Below, in pieces: positions 29,629 through 37,731 of a stretch of 64,000 nt of DNA; position 1 is the first letter of the stretch, and each line of letters starts with the position of its first letter. The notes under the pieces were generated by a model, which saw only the letters and a list, made by a program, of their open reading frames with translations, did no database searches and was not told the origin of the DNA. Both the position numbers and the translations under genes were made by a program. This DNA comes from Alphaproteobacteria bacterium. Lineage in GTDB: Bacteria; Pseudomonadota; Alphaproteobacteria; Acetobacterales; Acetobacteraceae. The stretch is from contig VGDM01000002.1 in assembly GCA_016869715.1 (NCBI GenBank), positions 1-64,000 on the forward strand, written 5' to 3'.

Positions 29629-30399
29629 TCAGCCTTTATATAAACGTGCTTCAATTGCCGCCGCCGCAGCGCGATCCAGTTTGAGCGCCTTGGCGAATTG
29701 ATCAAGCCAGGCGCGCTCGGCGGCGGCGATTTCTCCTGCACCAACCACGGCGGCGGCGTAAAGCTGAGCGGCCAGCATGGGGTCACTCGCCAATTTCGCG
29801 AGTGCGTCGGGCGCCAGCGGCTTGTCGAAATCGGCCAGCAACTTGTCGCGCGCGGCGGGGCTGAGGCCCGCGCCATCCAATTGCGCGGTGATGCGCCTGC
29901 GTTCTTCGGCAGCAATGGCGCCATCGGCCTTGGCGGCCGCGATCATGGCGCGCAGCATGAGCAACGCCTCGGCTGTCTCCGCGCTGGATTCCTCTTCGGG
30001 CGCGGCGGCGACAGGCGCCCAATCGTCGGCGGCGGGTTTGGTGGCCCCAGGCGCATTCCCCCCGGAGCTGGCGCTGGCGGGCGCAGCCTTCAACCCGCCC
30101 TGGCCGGGAGCCTTTTTGACTGGCGCTGTGCCGGTTGGGGCTTGGCGCGACGGCCCGGCCCAATCGAAACCGCCGCTACCCTTGCTGGGGGAGGATGTTG
30201 GTCGAGGCGCTGGCGCCGCGCTCTGGCTCTGGCGAAGTGCTTCAATCGCCATGCCAGCCAGCCCCGCCAAGGCCCGCCCAAGCTGCGCATTGCCGACGGG
30301 GGGACGCCGTGTGCCGAAGCCGGCAGGGCTGCGCCGCCGAGGCGCCGCATCTCCACGCAATACCGCTCCTATGAGCTGCCCAAGATCGAACCCGGCCAT
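29629..30399 (-). CDS. DUF533/TerB-like protein (YebE family)
   Basis: The 256-residue protein starts MAGFDLGQLIGAVLRGD, has a low-complexity Pro/Ala/Ser/Gly linker (about residues 55-125), then a helical TerB-like domain (LLMLRAMIAAAKADGAIAAEE, LDQFAKALKLDRAAAAAIEA). The domain resembles DUF533/YebE inner-membrane proteins of unknown function, where an acidic pocket may bind metal. No clear transmembrane segment is seen. It sits directly upstream of the acyl-CoA dehydrogenase gene. Confidence 0.8.
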   Translation of the reverse strand: MAGFDLGQLIGAVLRGDAAPRRRSPAGFGTRRPPVGNAQLGRALAGLAGMAIEALRQSQSAAPAPRPTSSPSKGSGGFDWAGPSRQAPTGTAPVKKAPGQGGLKAAPASASSGGNAPGATKPAADDWAPVAAAPEEESSAETAEALLMLRAMIAAAKADGAIAAEERRRITAQLDGAGLSPAARDKLLADFDKPLAPDALAKLASDPMLAAQLYAAAVVGAGEIAAAERAWLDQFAKALKLDRAAAAAIEARLYKG

Positions 30400-30424
30400 G
30401 CGAAGCCCTCCCTGAAAAGCAGCA

Positions 30425-31342
30425 TTACAAATCCCGCATCACCGCGGCAATCGCGGGTGCAAGGGCGCGAAACTCCTCAGCCCTTGGACTGCGGGCACGC
30501 CACGCCAAACCAATGCGACGGCTCATGCCATTCTCGAGCAGTCGCGTCACCAGCCCGGTCCCCGCAAGCACGCCGCCCGCCACCGCTAGGCGCGGCAGCA
30601 GCGTAATCCCAAGCCCGCTCGCGGTCATTTGCACAAGTGTGTGGAGCGAGGTTGCGGAAAACTCATCCGCCGCCAAAGCCCCCGAAAGCCCGCAGGCGGA
30701 AAGCGCATGATCGCGCAGGCAATGGCCATCCTGCAGCAGCAAAAGTTTCTCATCCATGAGCACCTTTGGCGCAATGCTGGTGCGCGCGGCCAAAGGGTGA
30801 TCTTTCGGGCAGGTTAGCAGAAACGGGTCTTCGGCGATGCTGAGTGTCTCCGCAGCCCCGCAATCGCAGGGGAGTGCCAGGAGCAGCAGATCAAGCCGGC
30901 CGGATTCCAAACCCTCCACCAGCCTTTCGGTCAAATCCTCGCGCAGCCAAGGACGCAGCCGCGGAAAATCGGCGCGCAGTCTGGGCATGAGGCGGGGCAG
31001 CAGAAAGGGGCTGATGGTGGGGATTACGCCGAGGCGGATCGGTCCCGAAAGTGGCTCCCGCGCGGCGGTCGCGGTCTCCACACAGGTATTGAGCGCTGCC
31101 AATGCAACGCGCGCGCGCTGGATCAGTTCCGCCCCAAGCGGCGTGAAAACGGGTTTCTTGGCGCCGGTCCGTTCCAGAATCGCGGCGTCCAATTGGCGTT
31201 CGAGTGCGATCATGCCCGCCGAGAGCGTGGATTGCGTGACGCCGCAGGCCGAAGCCGCACGGCCAAAATGCTCATACTCGGCGAGTGCCACCAGATAGCG
31301 AAGTTGTTGTGGCGTGGGCAGCGCGATCATCGAATAATCCAA
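30425..31342 (-). CDS. LysR-family regulator with an OxyR-type cysteine pair
   Basis: The 305-residue protein has an N-terminal winged helix-turn-helix (ALAEYEHFGRAASACGVTQS) and a LysR substrate domain. The segment around residues 205-218 reads DGHCLRDHALSAC, placing Cys208 and Cys217 nine residues apart, the spacing of the redox-active pair (Cys199/Cys208) of E. coli OxyR. It is therefore likely a hydrogen-peroxide sensor. No catalase gene is adjacent; the upstream same-strand gene is a D-amino-acid oxidase-like flavoprotein. Start MDYSMIA or the internal MIALPT (31330) are both possible. Confidence 0.88.
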   Translation of the reverse strand: MDYSMIALPTPQQLRYLVALAEYEHFGRAASACGVTQSTLSAGMIALERQLDAAILERTGAKKPVFTPLGAELIQRARVALAALNTCVETATAAREPLSGPIRLGVIPTISPFLLPRLMPRLRADFPRLRPWLREDLTERLVEGLESGRLDLLLLALPCDCGAAETLSIAEDPFLLTCPKDHPLAARTSIAPKVLMDEKLLLLQDGHCLRDHALSACGLSGALAADEFSATSLHTLVQMTASGLGITLLPRLAVAGGVLAGTGLVTRLLENGMSRRIGLAWRARSPRAEEFRALAPAIAAVMRDL

Positions 31343-31406
31343 TTATATTTTGGCGGCATCGCCGCACGGATATTTGATATGTCCCGCCTGCTGATCGCTT
31401 CAACCC

Positions 31407-32648
31407 TCAATACCGCCCTGGATCATAGGGCTTGGGGTCAATGAAGGGCGCTTCGCCCATCATGATCTCCGCGACCAGCCGCCCGGTCGTCGGGCCCAGC
31501 GTAAAGCCCTGATGCGCGTGGCCGAAGGCGCACCAGGCGCTGTCTTGGCCGGGCAGGGGGCCAATGATCGGCAGCATATCGGGCGTGCAGGGCCTGACCC
31601 CCATCCAGGGATCGTCTTCCACCGCCTCCGCCAAAGGCAAAAGTTTGCGGGCGAGTGGTTCAGCGCGCGCCAATTGCATCGGGGTTTTAGGTGCATCATC
31701 GGGCGCGAATTCAGCGCCCGTCGTCAGCCTGACACCCGCGCGCATCGGCACCAGCACAAAGCCGCTATCTGCATCCAGAAAACAGTGATTGAGCACGGCA
31801 TTGCCCTGCATGCGGTAATGGCGGTGATAGCCGCGCTTGCCGAAAAGCGGCGGCGCATAGCCGAAGCGGCGCGTGAGTTTTGCTGAAGCGGAGCCAAGCG
31901 CTACGACAACCTGTTCCGCCTCCCGCGCGCCATTCGTGCTTTGCACGCGCCAGCCCGCGCCATGGCGTTCCAGGCTCATAGCATCGCCGCGCAGGATTTG
32001 CCCGCCGACTTCGGTGAAGCGCTTGGCATAGAATAGCGTGAGTGCCTGCGGGTCACTCACCGAAAGCGGATCGGTCCAATGAATGGCACCAAGGCGCTTG
32101 ACCAGCAAATGGGGTTCAGCCGCCGCAAGCCCCGCTTGATCGAGCAGCGTGTAATTCACGCCCTGTTCGCGCCTCAGTGTCTCCGCTTCCGCGATGGCGG
32201 CGTTCAAGGCTGTTTGGTTGTTGTAAAGCCGCATCCAGCCAATTGGGCGGAGCAGCGCTTCGGCCTCGGTCCCGCGCGTGAGGGCCACATGTTCATCAAT
32301 GCAGGTCACGATCAGCCGCGCATAGGCTTCCGCAATGGGCCGATAGCGTGATGGCGCCGAATGCCACCAATATTTGAACAAGGGCGCGGCAAGATTAAGC
32401 AGCGCGGATGGATGATAGGAAGCATCCACCGATTGGTTCTGCGCCATGCGCCAAAGTGTTGCGATATCGCGCGGGAAGGGGTGCGGATAGACGGCTTCGC
32501 GCTGGATCAAGCCCGCATTGCCAAAGGATGCGCCTTCGCCAGGCGGCGCGCGGTCCAGCAACACCACCTGCGCGCCACGGCGTTGCAAATGCAGTGCGAT
32601 GGAAACGCCGACCATGCCGGCGCCCAGCACGATCACGGATCGTGACAT
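31407..32648 (-). CDS. FAD-dependent oxidoreductase (D-amino acid dehydrogenase-like)
   Basis: This 413-residue DAO-fold protein has the flavin motif VIVLGAGMVGVSIALHLQRRG, the GNAGLIQ segment of the DadA group, then MGVRPCTPDMLPIIGPLP and FGHAHQGFTLGPTTG. Substrate is likely a D-amino acid or an N-methylated amine. It is about a third identical by eye to the DadA-like protein at 6778-8031, so they are distant paralogues. A cupin gene and a GST gene lie upstream in the same orientation (39 and 13 bases between genes), suggesting one operon. Confidence 0.88.
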   Translation of the reverse strand: MSRSVIVLGAGMVGVSIALHLQRRGAQVVLLDRAPPGEGASFGNAGLIQREAVYPHPFPRDIATLWRMAQNQSVDASYHPSALLNLAAPLFKYWWHSAPSRYRPIAEAYARLIVTCIDEHVALTRGTEAEALLRPIGWMRLYNNQTALNAAIAEAETLRREQGVNYTLLDQAGLAAAEPHLLVKRLGAIHWTDPLSVSDPQALTLFYAKRFTEVGGQILRGDAMSLERHGAGWRVQSTNGAREAEQVVVALGSASAKLTRRFGYAPPLFGKRGYHRHYRMQGNAVLNHCFLDADSGFVLVPMRAGVRLTTGAEFAPDDAPKTPMQLARAEPLARKLLPLAEAVEDDPWMGVRPCTPDMLPIIGPLPGQDSAWCAFGHAHQGFTLGPTTGRLVAEIMMGEAPFIDPKPYDPGRY

Positions 32649-32687
32649 ATTGCTTCTTCTTGTCTCACGCGCCCAGGCCTATGAGTG

Positions 32688-33056
32688 TCAAACGTCCTTG
32701 GTCTCAAACTCCGCCGGACCGGTGATTTCGATCAATTCCAGATCTTCCGAATGCGCAACTTCACGATGCTTCACCAAGGGCGGCTGATAGCAGCTATCGC
32801 CGGCGCGGAATTCCTTTACGCCGATATCCTCATATTCAAAGCGCACCCAGCCCTTCAGCACAAAGAACATCTGAAACTTCAGATTATGCGTATGCCATTG
32901 CCCAGTGGCATGGGCGCCGGGGATGGCGCGAATGACATGCGCACCAAAGGCGCCGTCGGTGGCGCCCTTGATGCCAAGATCACGATATTCAAAAAACGGA
33001 CGCAGGCCGCGGACGAATGCCGAACCTTCGGCATGGCTGGTGGTTGTGGTGGTCAT
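32688..33056 (-). CDS. Cupin domain-containing protein
   Basis: The 122-residue cupin starts MTTTTTSHAEG, with GAAGGA about ten bases upstream. Metal-binding positions are in GQWHTHNLKFQMFFVLKG and the second cupin motif region AGDSCYQPPLVKHREV. The sequence IRAIPGAHATGQWHTH is typical of small cupins with unknown substrates. It is the middle gene of a GST-cupin-flavoprotein group on the minus strand. No function can be assigned from sequence alone. Confidence 0.85.
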   Translation of the reverse strand: MTTTTTSHAEGSAFVRGLRPFFEYRDLGIKGATDGAFGAHVIRAIPGAHATGQWHTHNLKFQMFFVLKGWVRFEYEDIGVKEFRAGDSCYQPPLVKHREVAHSEDLELIEITGPAEFETKDV

Positions 33057-33069
33057 GGCATGTGATCCT

Positions 33070-33696
33070 TCAAGCAAGCGGCAGCGCCACATGGCGCGTA
33101 AAGCCGGGACGTGTCAGCAGCGTATCATAATAGCGGCGCAGATTGGGCAGGTTCGGGCGTTCGATTGGCATCACATGCCAGCGATGCACCCAGCAGCCGA
33201 GTGTCAGGTCGGCAAGCGTCAGGGCATCGCCACATAAAAAGCGCTGCCCTTCGAGTTTCTTTTCAATAATGCCCCAAAGCCGTCCTGCATCTTCCCGCGC
33301 CTTGGCCTCCGCCTTCCAGTCGCGTTCCGGTTCCGGCAGGCGCACATGGGTGAAGAATATCGTCACCATGGGCGTGGTCAGATGCCCCAGCGACCAATCC
33401 ATCCAGGTTTCCACGGCGGCCCTTTGGCGCGCATCACGCGGGTAAATCGGGCCATCCGGCGCTTTGGTGTTACATAGGTACCGGCAAATCGTGTTGCTTT
33501 CCCACAGCGCCCAGCCATCTTCTTCCTGTAGGGTCGGCACCAGGCCCATCGGGTTCATGGCGCGGTATTCCGGTTCCTTGGTGCGGCCAAAGGCGCCGCC
33601 GGCATCTACCCTTTCATAGGAAAGACCGAGCTCTTCCATCAGCCATAGCACCTTCATCACATTGCTGGAACTAGTCCGGCCCCAAAGCTTGCGCAT
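33070..33696 (-). CDS. Glutathione S-transferase family protein
   Basis: The 208-residue protein has an N-terminal thioredoxin-like domain starting MRKLWGRTSSSNVMKVLWL with a Ser-rich active-site loop, the cis-Pro segment LVPTLQEEDG, and ES for glutathione gamma-Glu binding (ALWESNTICRYL). The C-terminal helical domain includes LTLADLTLGCWVHRW, with an N-capping Asp. The first gene of a GST-cupin-flavoprotein group; it is divergent from dsbB with a 90-base gap. It could conjugate, isomerise or dehalogenate an electrophilic substrate. Confidence 0.9.
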   Translation of the reverse strand: MRKLWGRTSSSNVMKVLWLMEELGLSYERVDAGGAFGRTKEPEYRAMNPMGLVPTLQEEDGWALWESNTICRYLCNTKAPDGPIYPRDARQRAAVETWMDWSLGHLTTPMVTIFFTHVRLPEPERDWKAEAKAREDAGRLWGIIEKKLEGQRFLCGDALTLADLTLGCWVHRWHVMPIERPNLPNLRRYYDTLLTRPGFTRHVALPLA

Positions 33697-33786
33697 GGCT
33701 TTTCTCCCCTACCTGTGAACAGCCTAAAGCCCTCAGCGAAACGGGTCCAGTTGCAAGCGCCGCCGTGGCGCGCAATCTCTATCCCC

Positions 33787-34263
33787 ATGAAGCGCGCCCT
33801 GATCATCCTGGCCCTGGCCGCCGCCGCACCGCTTTTGGCCCAGGCCAGTGAGACCTGGCTCGGGCTGGCGCCCTGCGAGCTGTGTCTCTGGCAGCGCCTT
33901 CCCTATTGGGCGGCGGCGGTTCTGGCAGTGCTGGCGCTAGTGCTGCCGCGCCAAACCGCGATGCTACTTGGCCTGGCCGGGCTTGCGGCCATCGCCTCGG
34001 GCCTGCTGGGCGGGTTTCATCTTGGGGTGGAGCAAGGCTTCTGGCCCTCGCCGCTTGCCGGCTGCAAGGCCGTAACTTCAGGCGGCGCCATGAGCATTGA
34101 GGACATGCTGAAAAACCTCGCCCCCATCCCGAACAAGCCCTGTGATGCGCCGGCTTTTCTGATCCCTGGCCTTCCCATTTCAATGGCGGCAACGAATATG
34201 GTGTATGGAATGGGCCTTGGGGCGCTTGCGCTCCGCCTCGCCCGGCAAGGAGCCAGAGCATGA
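33787..34263 (+). CDS. dsbB: Disulfide bond formation protein B
   Basis: The 158-residue membrane protein has about four hydrophobic segments. The quinone-reactive pair Cys30-Cys33 is in PCELCLWQRLPYW, and a second pair is represented by GCKAV (about residue 97) and KPCDAP (about residue 118). DsbB reoxidises DsbA in the periplasm and gives electrons to ubiquinone. Its stop overlaps the start of the Coq7-like gene by four bases, a sensible pairing because DsbB uses the quinone that Coq7 helps make. Confidence 0.9.
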   Translation: MKRALIILALAAAAPLLAQASETWLGLAPCELCLWQRLPYWAAAVLAVLALVLPRQTAMLLGLAGLAAIASGLLGGFHLGVEQGFWPSPLAGCKAVTSGGAMSIEDMLKNLAPIPNKPCDAPAFLIPGLPISMAATNMVYGMGLGALALRLARQGARA

Positions 34264-34814
34264 CGCAGAAAACCGCTGAATACCGACTGCCCGGTGACCC
34301 CACGGCGCAGGAGCTGGTGGAACGCGCCATCCGCGTGGATCATGCCGGCGAATATGGCGCCAAGCGCATTTATGAGGGCCAATTGGCCGTTCTGGGCCGC
34401 ACGAAATACGGCCCGGTGATCGAACACATGAAGGCGCAGGAACAGGTGCATCTGGACACGTTTTCCCGCCTGATTGGCGAACGCCGCGTGCGCCCGACCG
34501 CGCTGTTGCCCTTCTGGCATGTCGCCGGCTTCGCGCTGGGTGCCGCGACGGCGTTGCTTGGCCATCGCGGCGCCATGGCTTGCACGGTTGCTGTTGAAGA
34601 AGCGATTGATGAGCATTACCGCGCCCAGGAAGACATTCTCGGCGATGATGAGGCACCGCTTCGCGCCGATATCGCGCGCTTTCGTGCCGAGGAGCTGGAA
34701 CATCGCGACACGGGACTAGAACATGAAGCAGAACAGGCGCCGGCCTATCGGCTGCTGAGCGCCGCAATCAAGACCGGCTGCAAGATCGCCATCAAAATCA
34801 GTGAGCGCGTGTGA
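34260..34814 (+). CDS. coq7: Coq7-family demethoxyubiquinone hydroxylase
   Basis: The 184-residue di-iron protein has EAYG/H-type ligand motifs: VDHAGEYGAKRIYEGQL, AQEQVHLDTF, EEAIDEHYRAQ and EELEHRDTGLEH, giving the Glu and His ligands of a ferritin-like four-helix bundle. It hydroxylates demethoxyubiquinone in ubiquinone synthesis, at the membrane. The first ATG overlaps the dsbB stop (ATGA). Length matches short bacterial Coq7. Confidence 0.92.
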   Translation: MTQKTAEYRLPGDPTAQELVERAIRVDHAGEYGAKRIYEGQLAVLGRTKYGPVIEHMKAQEQVHLDTFSRLIGERRVRPTALLPFWHVAGFALGAATALLGHRGAMACTVAVEEAIDEHYRAQEDILGDDEAPLRADIARFRAEELEHRDTGLEHEAEQAPAYRLLSAAIKTGCKIAIKISERV

Positions 34815-35581
34815 TGCGCGGCGCCGCATGCGCCTTGCTCCGTGCCGCGGCGGTGCTGGGCTGCGCACAACAAACGCTGCCGCCGGAAGCTCAGCCGGTG
34901 ACCCAAGCGCCCGTCCAGGATGTGACGATCACGCCGCTTTATCCCAATAGCATGCCCGGACCGCCCGGACCTGGCGGTGTTGCTGTAGCACCGGCCCAAC
35001 CATCGGAGAGAACTCAGGCAGTCGCGGCACGCCTGCCCCTGCGTGTCGGCCCTTGGGTGCGTGCTGTCGGCCCACCCGATGAAGGCGCCATTGCGCGAAA
35101 GGGGCTGAGCCAGCTTTTCGTCCGCTATACCCTGCCCGGCCAATTCACCTAGGCCACGGTGGCGGTGAATGATCACGGGGTGGAAGTGCCCGATGGCTTC
35201 GCCTCGGCCGCCGTCGCCACCGGCTATGAAGCTAGCAAGGCCAGCGTGCGCACCAGCGCGCCGGGCGGTGTCGCGCTGATGCGCCTGGTCTGGATTCCGG
35301 ATGCACCTTCGCAACGCTGCGTGACCGGCCGCGTGATCCTGCAAGGCCAGGGCACGCTGCATGTCGCATGCTCCACTGGCGTTGCGAGGCAGGAATTGCG
35401 CGTGCACGTGACGGCGGCTTTTCGCCCCGGCGATTCCGGGCGGCTGTTCGAATTGGAAGGCGAAGTGGCGCGGCTGATTGCCGAGGTAACGCGCGCTGCC
35501 GCCGGGCTTCAGCCGAACCTGGGCCAGCGGTCGGATGGGCGCGTTGTTATTCCAAGGTTCGGTGCTGAGGCGGTGTTCTAG
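34814..35581 (+). pseudogene. Putative lipoprotein/secreted protein interrupted by TAG
   Basis: The ATG shares its first base with the coq7 stop (TGATG). The frame starts MRGAACALLRAAAVLGCAQQ, a signal sequence with a weak lipobox (VLGC), then a Pro-rich region. TAG at 35150-35152 interrupts it after YTLPGQFT; the same frame continues open with ATVAVNDHGVEVPDG to FGAEAVF. One C-to-T change from CAG (Gln) explains the stop. The C-terminal part has beta-like segments (RVILQGQGTLHVACSTG) and no recognised family. It may be a pseudogene or a read-through protein; other family members are not known to me. Confidence 0.6.
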
Positions 35582-35589
35582 CGGGGGCT

Positions 35590-36594
35590 CTAGCCGGCCA
35601 TCCCCTGCACCCGCCGCATCAGCCTCCGGAAATTGCCGGACCAGAGCAAATCAATCTCCCGCGCGCCATAGCCGCGGCGGCGCAATTTGGCGGTCAGATT
35701 CGCTGTCTCGCTGGCATTGGCCCAGCCGGGAATGCCGCCGCCGCCATCGAAATCCGATGACAGGCCAACATGATCAAGCCCAATCCGCCTGACCGCGTAA
35801 TCCACATGATCCACCATATCTGCGACCGTGGCCGGGGATTTCCCATCCGCGCCCGGCGGGCGAAGAAAGGCATCCAGTGCCGTGATCTGCACGAGGCCGC
35901 CCTTTGCCCGCAGCATATCCAACTGCTCATCATCCAGATTGCGCGGATGATCGCATAGCGCGCGGCAGCAGGAATGCGTCGCCACAATCGGCGCGCGGGA
36001 AAGCTCGGCTGTCTGCATCATAGAAGATTTCGCGGCGTGAGAGACATCAATGATCAGGCCAATGCGGTTCATCTCGGCAAGCGCCTGCCGGCCAAGATCA
36101 GAAAGCCCGCCATGTTGCGCCGTGCCATCGCCAAGCGCGGGCTTGGGCCGCGCGGCGTCGGCCAGATCATTATGCCCATCATGCGTCAGCGTAAGATAAA
36201 TCGCGCCGAGATTGCGCCAGAGTTTCAGCCGCGCCAAATCGCGGCCCATGGCATTGCCGTTTTCAACCGCGCTCAGCACTGCCAAGGCACCGGCCTGATG
36301 CGCTGCTTCCAATTGATCCGCGGTGGCGCAGAAGTGCCGCGCAACACCATCGGCGCGTGTGCGGATATGGCGGAGCATTGCCTCGACCCGGTCGGCGGCG
36401 GCCTGATGGCCAGCGGCATCGCGCGGGCCTTGCGGCGTATAGGCGATGAAGACAATCGCCTTCAGCCCGCCGCGCTGCATTTTCGGGAAATCAACGCAGC
36501 GATCGGTTTCCTGCGTGGCATCGGGTGGGTCGGGCCACCTGATATCCACATGGGTATCAAGCGTCAGCGTCGCCGCGTGGATCGCCTCGCTCAT
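35590..36594 (-). CDS. Membrane dipeptidase (M19 family)
   Basis: This is a 334-residue zinc hydrolase of the renal dipeptidase family. Metal ligands are visible as DTHVDI near the N-terminus, the bridging Glu in LSAVENGN, HDGHND, IIDVSH and VATHS, and the catalytic-site Asp in HVGLSSDFDGGGG. The family cleaves dipeptides, D-peptides or beta-lactams, and some members act in amino-sugar or amide pathways. Its ATG overlaps the stop of the HDAC-like gene (ATGA). Confidence 0.92.
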   Translation of the reverse strand: MSEAIHAATLTLDTHVDIRWPDPPDATQETDRCVDFPKMQRGGLKAIVFIAYTPQGPRDAAGHQAAADRVEAMLRHIRTRADGVARHFCATADQLEAAHQAGALAVLSAVENGNAMGRDLARLKLWRNLGAIYLTLTHDGHNDLADAARPKPALGDGTAQHGGLSDLGRQALAEMNRIGLIIDVSHAAKSSMMQTAELSRAPIVATHSCCRALCDHPRNLDDEQLDMLRAKGGLVQITALDAFLRPPGADGKSPATVADMVDHVDYAVRRIGLDHVGLSSDFDGGGGIPGWANASETANLTAKLRRRGYGAREIDLLWSGNFRRLMRRVQGMAG

Positions 36595-37628
36595 GCCGCA
36601 TCTCCCCAGGCTTTCAGGAAGCCTTCCAATAAATCGCCGATCACATCTACATTATAGCCGCCTTCTTGGGTGATGGCGGTGGGCAGCTTGAGCCCCCCAA
36701 TCATTGCGCCGGCGTGGGCAAAGCCAGAGGCTGTCACTTTCAGCGCGGCAAGCGGTTCATGTTCCGACGCATCAAAGCCAAGCGGCAGCACAAGCGCATC
36801 TGTCTTATGGTCGCGGATCGCGACCATGGCGTAGCGAATGGCGTCCAGCCAACCCTTATCCCCTGTGCCGATGGCCAGCGGCATATTCATATTGCGCCCA
36901 TCGCCGGCGCCGGCACCGCGTTCGCGCGTGCGGCCCACAAACCAGGGGTAATAGCGATCAGGATCGCCATGGATGGAAATGGTCAATACATCGCCGCGTT
37001 CCCAGAAAATACCCTGGGTGCCATTGCCGTGATGACTATCAATATCCAGCACGGCAACGCGCTTTGCGCCCGCATCAATTAATGCCTGTGCCGCGAGCGC
37101 GGCGTTATTCACATAGCAATGCCCACCAGCGCGCGCTGCATAGGCGTGATGGCCAGGCGGGCGACAAAGCGCATAGGCACTCCGCCCCGCAGCCGCTTCC
37201 CGCGCGGCGGCCAAGGCGCAAGCGGCGGCGCCTTGAATCGCTTGCCAGGTGCCGGGACCGATTGGGCAGGCGGCATCGGCCATATACCAACCCGCGCGCG
37301 CAACAATGCTATCCGAAGAAGCCGCACCCTGCGCCAGCATCTCGGGCGAGGGGTGCATATTCGCAACCACCTCGGGTCCCGCATCGGCAAGCGCTGCCCA
37401 ATCCCGCGCGGCTTCTGCGAGAAAACTCAGGTAATCCGCGCTATGGACGGCGTGCAACGGGGCAACCGGCACGGCTTCCGGCGCGCTTGGGGCGAGCCCA
37501 AGGCGATGCAGCGCCGCTTCCAGCGCTGCCGCGCGGGCGGGGATTTCGAAATTCGCGCGCGTGCGCCCGCGAATCAAAAAGAACGCCGGTTGATGCCCGG
37601 CATGGTCCGGATAGGCGAAGGTTTTCAT
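36591..37628 (-). CDS. Histone deacetylase-like amidohydrolase (acetylpolyamine amidohydrolase type)
   Basis: The 345-residue zinc-dependent deacetylase starts MKTFAYPDHAGHQP. The active-site motifs are CRPPGHHAY (the two catalytic histidines), DIDSHHGNGTQ (zinc Asp and His), the second zinc Asp in LPLGFDASEHEP and the Tyr loop QEGGYNVDVIGDL. Bacterial relatives remove acetyl groups from polyamines or other small amides. It overlaps the M19 dipeptidase gene and is divergent from the M20 peptidase with a 103-base gap. Confidence 0.92.
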   Translation of the reverse strand: MKTFAYPDHAGHQPAFFLIRGRTRANFEIPARAAALEAALHRLGLAPSAPEAVPVAPLHAVHSADYLSFLAEAARDWAALADAGPEVVANMHPSPEMLAQGAASSDSIVARAGWYMADAACPIGPGTWQAIQGAAACALAAAREAAAGRSAYALCRPPGHHAYAARAGGHCYVNNAALAAQALIDAGAKRVAVLDIDSHHGNGTQGIFWERGDVLTISIHGDPDRYYPWFVGRTRERGAGAGDGRNMNMPLAIGTGDKGWLDAIRYAMVAIRDHKTDALVLPLGFDASEHEPLAALKVTASGFAHAGAMIGGLKLPTAITQEGGYNVDVIGDLLEGFLKAWGDAA

Positions 37629-37731
37629 GCGGTAAAGGCTAACCAGTTTTGCCCTGTCTGCGAAGCCGCCGCGCTTGCTGGCCCTGGCTGGGCTGGCTAG
37701 CGTCTTGCCGTTGTCGCGGAAGGACTGAAAC

